A DNA stretch of 64,000 nucleotides from Capilliphycus robustus (GTDB lineage: Bacteria > Cyanobacteriota > Cyanobacteriia > Cyanobacteriales > Microcoleaceae). The translations under genes and the position numbers were made by a program. The notes beneath the pieces were generated by a model. That model worked only from the letters and a program-made list of their open reading frames with translations. It did not search any database and was not told the DNA's origin. Positions 17,944-27,774 of the stretch are shown here, piece after piece. Position 1 is the stretch's first letter, and every line of letters starts with the position of its first letter. The stretch lies in contig NZ_JAYGHR010000012.1 of NCBI RefSeq assembly GCF_034932365.1, positions 25,169 to 89,168 of the forward strand, read 5' to 3'.

Positions 17944-19698
17944 TTACAGTTTTAAAATACAGTTTGTATCCAGAATAAACCACTCTTCGGCTGTGTAGAT
18001 AGAACATTTACTAATGGTTTTAGCTAAGGCCGGAAATTCTCCTGTTTTCAAAAACTGATACGCTTGTTTTCCTTCTTCAAATTCATTCATCCAATCATTA
18101 AAATAAAAATATTCAGGAACAAAAGCATACAATTCAATTAAAAACAAATCAATCCCATACTTTTGAATAAAGGTTTTGAGTTCTTCCAAATTCGGACTGT
18201 AGTGAGCTTTAATTAAATCTGTTGTTCGTTGATTCACCTGTTGATAATATCCAGTATGATAAGAAATGGCATATTCTCGACCCATTAAAATCGAACGTTG
18301 AGCAAAAGTTGGTAGTTGATTAATCTCTCCAGATAGAGATGCCGTTAAAGCATCTTTGGGTTGCTGTTGAAAGAATTCATAAAGTTCAGGTCGGTCGGCT
18401 TGTTCGTATTTTACCAGAGGAAAGAAGGGAACAAAACTCGGATAAAATAACAGAGAAATCGTCATAACTCCTATTAATCCACCTGCAACAATCTTCTGAA
18501 CCTTTCGGGGTATAACTTCCTTTTTTTCTGATTTTACCTGACCTTTAACTTCAATCCAATTCAACAACGCATCCAGAATCACCGTAAACGCAACAATCGT
18601 AATAACAGCCACAACAATTCTCAAACTGATTCCCGTATATCGGTTAGGAAGATGCAGTTTAAATAGAAAAGCATGAGCTAATAAAAACATCATCACCGAG
18701 GAAACGAACAATTGAAACATCACCCAAATTCCCGGCTTGATTCTATCAAGTAAAGGAAAAGCAGGACGAAATAGGAATAAAACCGGAAAAAGTAAGGCTA
18801 AACATTGAGTTGCAGGTGTAAACAACGACTTGGGAAACATCCCACTTCGTCTACTATTAAACCAAAAATCAAAAATATTCTCGCTAAAAAACGGGTTCCG
18901 TCCATTCTCAAAGAATTCTACAGATTGTAGGGCTTCTGCTCGATTCATTGCCGGCCCAAATTCTATGCTTTGTAAGGCATAAATCACCATTACAACAAAC
19001 GCGAGGGCGAAACTAATCCCAAATATTTTTAAGTCTCTTGGGTGAGCTGAAAAACGAAGCCGCCCTTCTTTCCAAGTGAATAAACGCAGAATTAAAATGC
19101 TTAATCCCACAAACACATATTGCGGATAAAATAACCCCGTTAAACCAATTGAAATCGCAATTCCCCAAATATTACTTCTCAGTACATAATAGATGAATGC
19201 CAGAAAAATGGGATAGATAAAAGCTCTAGGCGTTCCTGATGCGACATCATCTTTTAACCAAATAATTTGGTTCATCAACAACGCCCCCACAAAACCCGCC
19301 ACAGGAACAGGTAAAATTTCGATACTAATTCCAAAGGCGAAGGGCGTGCTAATAATCCCTAAAATTGAAGGAACAATCCGACAAAAAACTAACGGATGAA
19401 TTCCCAAAAAATTCGCAATTTGATAGAGAATTGTATATCCCAAAGGAGCCACCGCTTGAAAATAATCGGCAATTAAATCATTGGGAAATAACTCGGGATC
19501 AATAAATCTTTGCATCCAGAAAATATGCTGACGAGCATCATCTTGAATCACACCCGAACTCTCAAAGGCGCGATGTAATGCCATCCCTGCATAAACAACA
19601 GCAAATACCATGCTGAGACTAAACCAAAAAATCACTCTCGAACGAGGGGTTTTCTCAAGCGGAGACGTTAAAAATGCGTGTAAACGAGTCATCGACAT
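17944..19698 (-). CDS. Polytopic membrane protein, GT-C-like, paralogue of upstream neighbour
   Basis: The protein has 584 residues and about ten membrane helices, plus a C-terminal soluble region of about 170 residues. After the first helix comes an acidic motif, VIQDDARQHIFWMQRF (about 51-66), with FPNDLIADYFQAVAPLGY after it; a DD pair in the first outer loop suggests the GT-C fold. IWLKDDVASGTPRAFIYPIF is a second conserved stretch. It is collinear with the gene at 19723-21423, 24 bp upstream. The ATG at 19698 gives MSMTR; an ATG two codons later is possible. Function is unknown; membrane glycosyltransferase is a guess from topology. Confidence 0.55.
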   Translation of the reverse strand: MSMTRLHAFLTSPLEKTPRSRVIFWFSLSMVFAVVYAGMALHRAFESSGVIQDDARQHIFWMQRFIDPELFPNDLIADYFQAVAPLGYTILYQIANFLGIHPLVFCRIVPSILGIISTPFAFGISIEILPVPVAGFVGALLMNQIIWLKDDVASGTPRAFIYPIFLAFIYYVLRSNIWGIAISIGLTGLFYPQYVFVGLSILILRLFTWKEGRLRFSAHPRDLKIFGISFALAFVVMVIYALQSIEFGPAMNRAEALQSVEFFENGRNPFFSENIFDFWFNSRRSGMFPKSLFTPATQCLALLFPVLFLFRPAFPLLDRIKPGIWVMFQLFVSSVMMFLLAHAFLFKLHLPNRYTGISLRIVVAVITIVAFTVILDALLNWIEVKGQVKSEKKEVIPRKVQKIVAGGLIGVMTISLLFYPSFVPFFPLVKYEQADRPELYEFFQQQPKDALTASLSGEINQLPTFAQRSILMGREYAISYHTGYYQQVNQRTTDLIKAHYSPNLEELKTFIQKYGIDLFLIELYAFVPEYFYFNDWMNEFEEGKQAYQFLKTGEFPALAKTISKCSIYTAEEWFILDTNCILKL

Positions 19699-19722
19699 AA
19701 ACTTTGATTGGATCAGTAAAAA

Positions 19723-21423
19723 TTAAGAATTTAGAAGACAGTTAGCATCGAGAATAATATAATTTTGAAACTGGAGAACCGTACAACGATCCGTTAAACT
19801 TTCCAGAATCGGCTTTTGTCCATTTTTGAGATTTTCTTCGACTTTTGCAGTCGCAGTTGAACTCAGTTTTTTGAGAGAATCATCTTGTTGAACAAACTCT
19901 AAAGTCAGTGCATTTTCTTCTATCATCCAAAAATCGACTTTGTAATCTTGAATAAAACGCTTAACCTCAGCTAAATTTGGGCTATACTGTGCTTTTATTA
20001 AGGCTTCAGTTCGTTGCTTCATCCCTGTATAATAGTCTTGATGATAAGGTAAAATATATTCAGAACCGACTAAAATTGAACGCTGAGAAAAGGCAGGAAT
20101 ATTATTGACTTCATCAGTTAAAGACGCAATCAGCGTATCTTTGGGTTGAATCGCAAAGAATTCATACAACAACGGAATTTCACCCACAACATTATTAGTA
20201 ATGGGGAAGCGGTTGGTTAAGCTCGGATAACATAAGCCTAAAAATACTAACACAACCAAAGCACTTTTGAAAAAAATCTTGTGCTGTTTTTCGTTAATTT
20301 TGCGGAAAATTGCATCCAGAATTAATGTTACCGCAATTCCCCCCGCGATCGCCATGATCATTCTCAAGCTATGCTGACTATAGCGACTGGGATGATGTAA
20401 CTTAAAAGCCAAAAGATGAGCCAGAAAAAATAATCCCGTTGAAACCAACAATAATTCAGGTAAAATCAGAACGGAACGAGAAATTTTCTGAGCTAAGGGA
20501 AATCTTGCCGGATATTTTAACAACACAGGTAACAAGATTCCCGCAAAAACTTGAGGCGGAATAAAAGACTTTCTAAACCATTCTTGAGGGAAAAAACCCG
20601 AACGATCCCCTGTTAACCAAAAATCCAACGGTTTATCCGTAAAAAAAGAAGCCCGCCCTCCCGGATAAAATTCGGGTAATGTTTTGGCTTGAGTCAGGTT
20701 GATCACATCTCCCCATTGAGAATTATTGATAACATAAGGAAATAAAACAAAGCTACCAATCACCAAAGCCGTTATTAAAATCGAGTCGTTTGTATTTCTT
20801 ATAGAATCTGCCTGTTTTCTTCCCAAAAATAAATGTACAATGACAACCCCGACTGCAATTAAAACCCCTTGCGGATAAAACCCGCCTAACAGTGCGATCG
20901 CAATTCCCACACCAATCACAGATCGTCGTAATAGAAAGTATAAAAACGCCAGAAATAAGGGATAAAAAAAGGCTCTCGGTGTTGCTGTAATTAAATCATC
21001 TTTTAACCAAAGATTTTGATTGAGGAGTAATGTACTGAGAAAACCCGCCATCGGAACCGGTAAAATTTGCCAACACACCCCAAAACAAAAACCCGTTGTA
21101 ATCACGCCTAAAATAGTCGGTAAAATTTGATTGAGTAAAAGAGGACTGACTCCTAACAGCGAAAAAACTTTATAAAAATTTGCGTATCCCCGAGGCGCAA
21201 CCGACTGAAAATAATCGATAATTTGATCATTAGGAAACAGTTCAGGATCGAGAAATCTAAGCATCCAAACCACGTGCGATCGCGCATCATCTTGTATAAG
21301 ATATTCTTGATCCCAAGCTTTAGCAAATGCCCCAATTCCACAAGCGATCGCTACAATTAAACTCAGACAAAAGTATAGCCTGACTTGACGACTCGAAGAT
21401 TTTTCTAAAGATAAATTTAGCAA
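19723..21423 (-). CDS. Polytopic membrane protein, GT-C-like, tandem paralogue
   Basis: The protein has 566 residues and is colinear with the downstream gene over its whole length: LIQDDARSHVVWMLRF, FPNDQIIDYFQSVAPRGY, LWLKDDLITATPRAFFYPLF and PKDTLIASLTDEVNNIPAFSQRSILVG all have counterparts. About ten helices and a soluble C-terminal region are visible. The start is TTG at 21423; no ATG lies closer than the first membrane helix, and the TTG start aligns with the paralogue's N-terminus. The gap to its paralogue is 24 bp, so they form a two-gene operon. This looks like an old tandem duplication, since the proteins have diverged strongly. Function unknown. Confidence 0.55.
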   Translation of the reverse strand: MLNLSLEKSSSRQVRLYFCLSLIVAIACGIGAFAKAWDQEYLIQDDARSHVVWMLRFLDPELFPNDQIIDYFQSVAPRGYANFYKVFSLLGVSPLLLNQILPTILGVITTGFCFGVCWQILPVPMAGFLSTLLLNQNLWLKDDLITATPRAFFYPLFLAFLYFLLRRSVIGVGIAIALLGGFYPQGVLIAVGVVIVHLFLGRKQADSIRNTNDSILITALVIGSFVLFPYVINNSQWGDVINLTQAKTLPEFYPGGRASFFTDKPLDFWLTGDRSGFFPQEWFRKSFIPPQVFAGILLPVLLKYPARFPLAQKISRSVLILPELLLVSTGLFFLAHLLAFKLHHPSRYSQHSLRMIMAIAGGIAVTLILDAIFRKINEKQHKIFFKSALVVLVFLGLCYPSLTNRFPITNNVVGEIPLLYEFFAIQPKDTLIASLTDEVNNIPAFSQRSILVGSEYILPYHQDYYTGMKQRTEALIKAQYSPNLAEVKRFIQDYKVDFWMIEENALTLEFVQQDDSLKKLSSTATAKVEENLKNGQKPILESLTDRCTVLQFQNYIILDANCLLNS

Positions 21424-21495
21424 GGCTTACCCAGATATTAATTAAATCGATTTTATTCTATCGGACAGTGTACCGCAGTTTGGCACAAAATCAAA

Positions 21496-21598
21496 CAGAT
21501 CGGAACCGATCTGCTTTTAAACCCTCTCTCAGTAGTCGGGTACATCAGATACAACATCTAACAGTTCTACCTTTAACCTTTTTCTCTGATGCACCCGA
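21496..21598 (-). terminator. Two intergenic hairpins downstream of the lytic transglycosylase gene
   Basis: Hairpin one is CAGATCGG-AA-CCGATCTG (21496-21513), followed on the minus strand by TTTGATTTT. Hairpin two pairs TCGGGTACATCAGA (21536-21549) with TCTGATGCACCCGA (21585-21598), with one mismatch or wobble. Both lie between codirectional minus-strand genes and are good candidates for ending transcription of the upstream gene. Confidence 0.5.
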
Positions 21599-21625
21599 CA
21601 ATTAAGATCAAACATCGATCAACCC

Positions 21626-23806
21626 TTAATTCGGCTTATAGTCAGCCGCGTGTTTTTCCATCATCGCCGCAATATCAGGATTATAAATCCGCAAATAATT
21701 CCAATAATTGCCAAACACAGACTTCACATAACCATAGGTTTCAGGATAGGGAATTTTTTCAGCAAAAGCATCCGCATCTTGAAAACCAAATCGCTCTAAC
21801 CAACCCGAAACCGCATTCGGGCCAGCATTATAACTCGCCACCGCCAGTAACGAATTATTATTGTATTCTCGATGGGTAAAATCCAGATAATAAGTTCCCA
21901 AATTAACATTATCCTCGATATTTTCCAAGGAATAATTGGTGAGTTGAATCTGTTTTGCAACTTCTTCGCCCGTTTCCGGCATCACTTGCATTAAACCCGT
22001 TGCCCCCACTACCGATTTTATCCCCGGCATAAACCGAGATTCTTGACGAATTAAAGCCGTTACCAAAACCGTATTTAATTGACGTTCCTGTGACCAATTA
22101 ACAATCGTTTCGAGATAAGGAAAAGGATACAACGCTTGCCAATATTCCGGCGTTTTCTTTAACTTCAAATACTTCTGACGTTCTTCAGGTTCATCGCGCT
22201 GACTCAAACTCGACAACATCCAAAGCGCCTCTAAATTATCCCCCACACCCAAACGCACCAAACCATCCGTATACTGTTCTTCAATAGAAGGCTGCATTCG
22301 GTTGGCAAATTCAACCTGCCAAAGTTTCCAAGCCTCTTGATGTTTTCCGAGTTGATAAAGTTCTTTCAACCCATCAGAACCCGCCATCAAAACCGGATGA
22401 GTTTCCGGATATTCAACATGAGGATTGAGCGGACGAACAGTGGTAAAATCTCCCACAGGCCAACCTAAATGTACAGCCGATCGCCAAGCATAATAAGAAT
22501 CAGGATAACGCGCCAACAAATATTCAAACGCTTTTTTGGTGTCCTGAGAATTGCCAATTTGTTGCGCCCATTTCCCGATCCAAAATGTTGCTTCTGGGGC
22601 TAACTCACTATCGGGATTTTTCGTTGAAAGTTCCTTCGCCCATTTAGAAGCCTCTTTGATGTTTCCCGCTTTTGCATAGTCTTCCGCGAGTTTCCAGCGC
22701 AACTGCGCCGCAGGTTCCGACTCACTATGATCCTTTAACAACATTTGTCGAGCTTGAGACGCCGACTGTTTTGATTCCAGTTGATCGAGCAATTCTGCCT
22801 TATCATAGAGCGCTTCGGCACGATGAGCCGGAAAACGAGCGATCGCTTGATCGAGATATTTCACCGCATCTAGGCGATCGCTCAACCGAGCCAAACGAAT
22901 TAACCCAAAACCCGCATCTTCACCGCCTGGATCTTGTTGATCAGGAAACGCTTGGATCAGTTGTTCATAGGCTTTGCGCGACTCGGGAATTTTATCATCC
23001 AGCCACAACCCCCGTGCATGACGGTAGAGGTTGCGAGGCGTGCGAGGAGCCTTTGCATAAGCTAATGCGCCTTTCCCATAATCCTGTTTTTCCCAATAGC
23101 CAAACGCGATCTTTTCCCAGTCTTCCGGCTTCAGTTGGCCAGTGTAGTTCTGAGCCAGCTTTTCTAAATAAGTCCCATAGTCCTTTAAGTAAATGCCATG
23201 TTCAGCGATAATTAATAAAAGCGGCAGTTGATTGGGATTTTCTTTTAGACGAGTTTGAGCAATTTCGACACTACGAGGATGAGCCGGAAATTCTGCGATC
23301 GCCCTATCCCAATATTCCGGGTTTTCTTTCCCCAAAACATACAACGCCTCAGCCGCAGTCGGATCTTTAGGATAACCTTGCAGCAAATCTTCCCAAGCTT
23401 GCTTCGCGTTTGCGGTATCGCCCATTTGTTCATAAGCTTGCGCCCGCTTCATTACGATCTGAGCGCCCAAAAGGGGATAATCTTGTTCAAGTCCTGCTAA
23501 AAGCGCGATCGCTTCTTCGGCTTGTTTTTGTTGGATCAGATCACTCGCCAGCAAAAAACGCGCCCGACTACGTTCAGTTGAGGGCTTTGAACTAGCAGCA
23601 ATTTCTTTAAGTTCAACTTGGCGTTTTTCCGCAGATAAAGAGGCTAACATAATCACCCGCTCAGAGTCATTCGACTCTTGAACAGACACCTCACGAGACG
23701 GTAGAAATCGTTGTAACTGCGTGATCGGAAAAAAGATGCCAATCGCCAAAGCGACAGACGCAGCACCAAGAAGTAGGGCGAATTGAGTGATCCGTTGCTT
23801 AACCAT
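21626..23806 (-). CDS. slt: Soluble lytic murein transglycosylase (GH23, Slt-type)
   Basis: The protein has 726 residues. An N-terminal membrane anchor or uncleaved signal (about 9-28) is followed by a long alpha-helical TPR-like superhelix (about 80-520). The C-terminal SLT domain starts at LVTALIRQESRFMPGIKS, whose Glu is the catalytic acid, followed by GATGLMQVMPETGEEVA, NIEDNVNLGTYYLDF and AVASYNAGPNAV. These are the standard SLT motifs. It cleaves glycan strands of peptidoglycan in the periplasm to give anhydro-muropeptides. Helical repeats upstream of the catalytic domain are as in E. coli Slt70. Several GCGATCGC sites lie inside. It stands alone, with a 138-bp gap to the next gene upstream. 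Confidence 0.92.
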   Translation of the reverse strand: MVKQRITQFALLLGAASVALAIGIFFPITQLQRFLPSREVSVQESNDSERVIMLASLSAEKRQVELKEIAASSKPSTERSRARFLLASDLIQQKQAEEAIALLAGLEQDYPLLGAQIVMKRAQAYEQMGDTANAKQAWEDLLQGYPKDPTAAEALYVLGKENPEYWDRAIAEFPAHPRSVEIAQTRLKENPNQLPLLLIIAEHGIYLKDYGTYLEKLAQNYTGQLKPEDWEKIAFGYWEKQDYGKGALAYAKAPRTPRNLYRHARGLWLDDKIPESRKAYEQLIQAFPDQQDPGGEDAGFGLIRLARLSDRLDAVKYLDQAIARFPAHRAEALYDKAELLDQLESKQSASQARQMLLKDHSESEPAAQLRWKLAEDYAKAGNIKEASKWAKELSTKNPDSELAPEATFWIGKWAQQIGNSQDTKKAFEYLLARYPDSYYAWRSAVHLGWPVGDFTTVRPLNPHVEYPETHPVLMAGSDGLKELYQLGKHQEAWKLWQVEFANRMQPSIEEQYTDGLVRLGVGDNLEALWMLSSLSQRDEPEERQKYLKLKKTPEYWQALYPFPYLETIVNWSQERQLNTVLVTALIRQESRFMPGIKSVVGATGLMQVMPETGEEVAKQIQLTNYSLENIEDNVNLGTYYLDFTHREYNNNSLLAVASYNAGPNAVSGWLERFGFQDADAFAEKIPYPETYGYVKSVFGNYWNYLRIYNPDIAAMMEKHAADYKPN

Positions 23807-23944
23807 AATACAATTTGCTCTGGGGTCAATGTTCAGGAATAGGTGAGGATTTATTAAAGATTTGGGGTCAAAACGTTATCGTCAGTTTTCTGTACAGCCA
23901 TGCAAAATTTAATACTTTTACCGTCTAAAATAGCCTAAACGGGA

Positions 23945-25048
23945 TTAATTGACTCGACAGAGTATCCATCGTAAAGACATCGGCGGGTTAGGAATGGGAA
24001 AAACATCACGTCCCAACGCCCAATGTTCAAACCAGGGAGTCGGCGGCCATGCTTCGGCACTTAAATGAGTTCGTTCATATTCATACACCGACTCATCCGA
24101 TAAAATCTCTAGGGGCAAACCCTGCATTCCCCAATTCAACTCTGAGCGAGTCAGCAGATAAGACCATTGCACTTGAGACATTTCTCGCACCTTTTCATCA
24201 GGTTCAAAGCCCTCAGCCGCGACAAACGTACTAAATAGTAGCAGCCCTCCAGGTTGAATAGCTTCGCACATCAATTTCAGTAGGGTTCGTACCTCTTCCA
24301 GTGCGCGGAAATGGGAAATGACTTCTGCTACAACTGCTAATTTATAATATTTTTGAGGTAATCTCAGAGCCGGATTGAGAATATTGCTTTGAACCACCCG
24401 CACAGGTAGATTTTCAGCTTTTACCCCATTGGCGATAATTTGAGCAAATTCGGGGGTGAGTTCCACCGCATCAACCGGATGTCCCAGTCGAGCCAAGGGT
24501 AAAGTATTACGCCCTACTCCTGCTCCTACGTCTAAAATTGGAGCCTGAGCCGCAGATCCCAATTGAGAAGCGATCGCCATCAGTTTAGCATCGGGATGAG
24601 AACCAAACAACGGCCCCTCACGACTCGTCAGCCAACGTTGATATTTGTTTTCAATCGTTAGAATTTCTGTTGTTACCGTTAATTTTAGCCCTTGGGTGAG
24701 TCCATGCGTTGGCTCTGGTGGCTCATATTTAAAGACTAGACGAGCATGAGGTGAAGCGTTGTATCCTTCTGTGAGTTTCTTCTGTACAAGCTGACGCAAA
24801 GCCTGTATTTCGCTAGGTGTGAAATTTTGCCCTAACGCCACCAGCAAGCGGTGAAACTGTTCTACATACTCATCTAATAGTGCCGGTACACAGGGTAAAA
24901 CGAGCTGTCCTTTGGCTGATGTGAGTCGTTTTACCTTCAGCAAAAGCGCGTTTTCTAATGGATCACTAACCGTTGTCGGCTTGTTCGCTACCACGAGTTC
25001 TATATCCTCAATCTCATCGGGGGTTCCCATGATGCTAATGTACCGCAT
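23945..25048 (-). CDS. SAM-dependent methyltransferase with N-terminal extension
   Basis: The protein has 367 residues. Motif I is ILDVGAGVGRNTLPLA (about 171-186), followed by the acidic VDAVELTPEF and VVQSNILNP. A post-motif GGLLLFSTFVAAEG is also seen. The N-terminal 150 residues have no recognisable domain. Two ATG starts exist; the upstream one (25048) has a GAGGGG ribosome site six bases away, so it is preferred over the one at 25030. The gene sits between the transglycosylase and a hairpin repeat. It is probably a small-molecule methyltransferase common in cyanobacteria, with substrate unknown. Confidence 0.8.
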   Translation of the reverse strand: MRYISIMGTPDEIEDIELVVANKPTTVSDPLENALLLKVKRLTSAKGQLVLPCVPALLDEYVEQFHRLLVALGQNFTPSEIQALRQLVQKKLTEGYNASPHARLVFKYEPPEPTHGLTQGLKLTVTTEILTIENKYQRWLTSREGPLFGSHPDAKLMAIASQLGSAAQAPILDVGAGVGRNTLPLARLGHPVDAVELTPEFAQIIANGVKAENLPVRVVQSNILNPALRLPQKYYKLAVVAEVISHFRALEEVRTLLKLMCEAIQPGGLLLFSTFVAAEGFEPDEKVREMSQVQWSYLLTRSELNWGMQGLPLEILSDESVYEYERTHLSAEAWPPTPWFEHWALGRDVFPIPNPPMSLRWILCRVN

Positions 25049-25121
25049 TGACCCCTCATTGGGTGAACTCGTTTCACAAGTTCGGGAGAATTTAGCGATC
25101 GCAAAACTTACGATAACACTT

Positions 25122-25157
25122 AAAAACCCGGTTTCTCAAAGAAACCGGGTTTTTTTC
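25122..25157. terminator. Hairpin of the dispersed AAACCCGGTTTCT family
   Basis: The arms AAAAACCCGGTTTCT and AGAAACCGGGTTTTT are perfectly complementary around a short loop. The A-run/T-run on either side makes it a candidate bidirectional terminator. It lies upstream of both flanking genes' starts, so here it is more a mobile repeat than a needed terminator. Confidence 0.75.
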
Positions 25158-25165
25158 AAAAACAG

Positions 25166-25207
25166 GTTTATTTTGGGCGCAAGCAAGTTTATTTTGGGCG
25201 CAAGCAA
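25166..25207. repeat. Two perfect tandem copies of a 21-bp repeat
   Basis: The unit begins GTTTATTTTGGGCGCAAGCA and is repeated head to tail (25166-25186, 25187-25207), followed by GAGCGCCCCTACA. The GCAAGCAAGAGCGCCCCTA part also occurs inverted near 47172-47190, so this is a dispersed intergenic element. Confidence 0.8.
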
Positions 25208-25394
25208 GAGCGCCCCTACATTTTTTAACACCATGTACCGAGCAATATAAATATCAATATATGGTTCATTATATTAAACAATACTAATCTTTTTTATCTA
25301 AAAAAATTTCAATATTTTCCGAAATAATCCCGACGCATTCTGTAGCTTGATTATAGAAAAATTCAAACAAAACTCTACCCCAACAGGTTACACA

Positions 25395-27659
25395 ATGACT
25401 CTGGAAAATCAGGTTGATGCTCTGCTAAAATTAATCTCTCAAGCAAATATCGTTGTAGATACAGCAGCAGTTCAACGTTCTCTACACAAAGCCACTTCTC
25501 CCCGATTTGAAATCGTTTTTGCAGGAACCTTTAGTGCGGGTAAATCTACCTTAATTAATACGTTGTTAGAGCGGAAATTGCTCTACAGTTCTCCAGGAGT
25601 TGCTACCGGAACTGTATGTTACGTTGAATATGCTAAAAAGCAAGATGACGAAAAAGCAGTTCTTCACTTCTTTAGCAAAACCGAAATTCGACAACAAATT
25701 TCCGAACTTTGCAAGATTTTAGGATTAGCAGACGGTGTAGACTTGGATGAACCCGCTAGCATTCAAAACCTACGAGACAAAGCCGAAAAAAAACTGAAAG
25801 AAGCAAAGGACAATAAAGATTTAAAACAAGAACAACAAGCAAAATTACTTCTACAGTTGCTTGATGGCTTTGTAGCGAACAAAGATAAAATTCAAAGTAA
25901 TCCTCCTATCGAGCATATAACTTTAGAAGAAGCAAAGCATCATGTAAAATTTGAAAATGCAGCCGTTTTCAAGCAAATCAAATATTACTGTCACAATTCC
26001 TTACTAGAAAATGGAATTGTTATCGTAGACACTCCGGGGATAGATTCGCCTCTATTAATTCATGCTGAAATTGCCAAGAAGAAAATCACTCATCCCGATA
26101 CTTCCGCAGTGGTTTGTGTATTGAAAGCCGCTATCAATGGAACGCTAACAGGAGAGGAAATTAAACTGATTGAACACATTCGCAATAGTCCCGGAGTACG
26201 CGATCGCATTTTCTATGTATTCAATCATATTGATGCGACATGGTACAACCCAGAACTTCATCGACTACTAGAAAGTGTAATTCATTCCGAGTTTCACAAA
26301 GAACGAGTTTATAAAACCAGTGCAATGTTAGGGTTTTATGGTTCTTTGCGTCTAAAAAAATCTGAATTTCAAGTACCAGATGAATTTAAGAGCGAGTTTA
26401 ATCGATACTTTTTTCTAAAGGTTTCTCGCGTTGATTTTCCCATAACTCCAGCTATTGCTGCTGCTGACACTGACGACGAAAAGTTTAAAGCAATTATCGA
26501 TGATCATGGTGATAATTTGCTGAATAAGTTAATTCAAGAAAGTGGAGTTGAAGAGTTTAAAAAGCAACTCAAGGATTATTTGATTAACAAACGTAAACCC
26601 GAACTCTTTCAAGCATTAGCAGAGGATCTTAAACCCATCTGTGATGAATTGATAAAACATTACTTTAACTCGAAGAATGCGTTAGCAGGTAAACCCGTTG
26701 ATGTTGATACAATTAAAAAGGAAGCTTTAGAACAACTCAGCCAAGACTTATATCGAATTAGTCTAGATTTTTCTGAACATATTCGGGAACAACTCAATGA
26801 AGCTTTTGCGACGAACAATAACAATCGTTTAGAACGAGATTATCGTCAAATTCAGAGAAATATGCTGGATGAGCTTGACCGTTTGATCGCTAACTTTTCT
26901 GTTGAAGAAACGCATCAATTGGCGAGGAGAAGCCACGAAGAAAATGTCGTTGTTCCGGTGATGGCGATTTTGTCAGAAGCGTTTTACTATGTCACCAATG
27001 GACTGAAGAAAGTGTTAACTGAATCTTCTCAACAATTGGTGAATAATTTCTTCAATCAATTAACTCACAATGTCTCCAGTGCTGAATATTACAAACAGCT
27101 AGAAAAATTGTTGGGGAATGATGCGGGAATTCGTCAAAATCTCGATAAAGATTTGCGTGAAAAAGTCATTCATGCAATTACAAACGAAGCTCGAACCGAA
27201 TGCGAACCCTATATCCGAGAAACTGCTTTATTTTACGCAGAAGGAACCGTTCCAGCTTTTCAACTCCGACAAACGCTATATGAAGCTTGTCAAAGCACAG
27301 ATTTTCAAGGAATGTTAACTGCTGAACCTGCTGTTCGACAACTTTTGGAGATTGATTTTCGCAAAAAAGTTCATCACACCATTATGCACCGATTTCGGAC
27401 TACTATCAATGACACCATTAACTCTCATCTTTTACCCGGTGCAGATCAACAAGTTGGAGTCATTATTGCTCAATTTCACCATGCTCATGCTTTGCTAGAA
27501 CATAACATAGAAAAGGATGCTCACGCTAAACTGATAAAAATTAAAAAGGAGAAAGACGCAGTAGAAGCCAATATTGGCACTTATAATCAAGCTGTTGATA
27601 GCATTAATCAAGATTTACAGGTTAACGGTTGTACAGGGTTTCAACTCCCTAAAATTTAA
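25395..27659 (+). CDS. Dynamin-like GTPase
   Basis: The protein has 754 residues from the ATG at 25395; a TTG at 25347 would add 16. G1 is GTFSAGKST (about 44-52), G3 is VDTPG (about 211) and a G4-like FNHID stands where NKxD is expected (about 275). A charged insert of about 120 residues rich in Lys/Glu lies between G1 and G3. The rest is long alpha-helical with coiled-coil character, ending in a Lys-rich coil (about 715-735). This is the layout of bacterial dynamin-like proteins, which bind and remodel membranes. No second DLP gene is adjacent, unlike many DLP pairs. An AT-rich upstream region and a hairpin repeat isolate it. Roles in membrane repair, thylakoid shaping or phage defence are possible; none is shown here. 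Confidence 0.8.
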   Translation: MTLENQVDALLKLISQANIVVDTAAVQRSLHKATSPRFEIVFAGTFSAGKSTLINTLLERKLLYSSPGVATGTVCYVEYAKKQDDEKAVLHFFSKTEIRQQISELCKILGLADGVDLDEPASIQNLRDKAEKKLKEAKDNKDLKQEQQAKLLLQLLDGFVANKDKIQSNPPIEHITLEEAKHHVKFENAAVFKQIKYYCHNSLLENGIVIVDTPGIDSPLLIHAEIAKKKITHPDTSAVVCVLKAAINGTLTGEEIKLIEHIRNSPGVRDRIFYVFNHIDATWYNPELHRLLESVIHSEFHKERVYKTSAMLGFYGSLRLKKSEFQVPDEFKSEFNRYFFLKVSRVDFPITPAIAAADTDDEKFKAIIDDHGDNLLNKLIQESGVEEFKKQLKDYLINKRKPELFQALAEDLKPICDELIKHYFNSKNALAGKPVDVDTIKKEALEQLSQDLYRISLDFSEHIREQLNEAFATNNNNRLERDYRQIQRNMLDELDRLIANFSVEETHQLARRSHEENVVVPVMAILSEAFYYVTNGLKKVLTESSQQLVNNFFNQLTHNVSSAEYYKQLEKLLGNDAGIRQNLDKDLREKVIHAITNEARTECEPYIRETALFYAEGTVPAFQLRQTLYEACQSTDFQGMLTAEPAVRQLLEIDFRKKVHHTIMHRFRTTINDTINSHLLPGADQQVGVIIAQFHHAHALLEHNIEKDAHAKLIKIKKEKDAVEANIGTYNQAVDSINQDLQVNGCTGFQLPKI

Positions 27660-27730
27660 CCCGAATTAGACTCAAAAACCCGGTAACTCTTGCGAAACCG
27701 GGTTTTTTTCAACTCCCTAAAATTTAACCC
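27639..27730. repeat. 24-bp direct repeat flanking a hairpin, copying the end of the GTPase gene
   Basis: The 24 bp at 27639-27662, which include the last codons and stop of the dynamin-like gene (TTTCAACTCCCTAAAATTTA and four more), recur exactly at 27707-27730. Between them sits a hairpin (27674-27709) with arms AAAAACCCGGTAA and CCGGGTTTTT. The hairpin can serve as the gene's terminator. Confidence 0.85.
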
Positions 27731-27774
27731 ATAGTAGGGTGCATCAGATAATTAATCTCTCGGTTTTACCACCC

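Noticed and set aside
22672..23211. 179-codon plus-strand frame within the transglycosylase gene
   Set aside because: It is antisense to a well-supported SLT protein, with no recognisable domain and no upstream signal.
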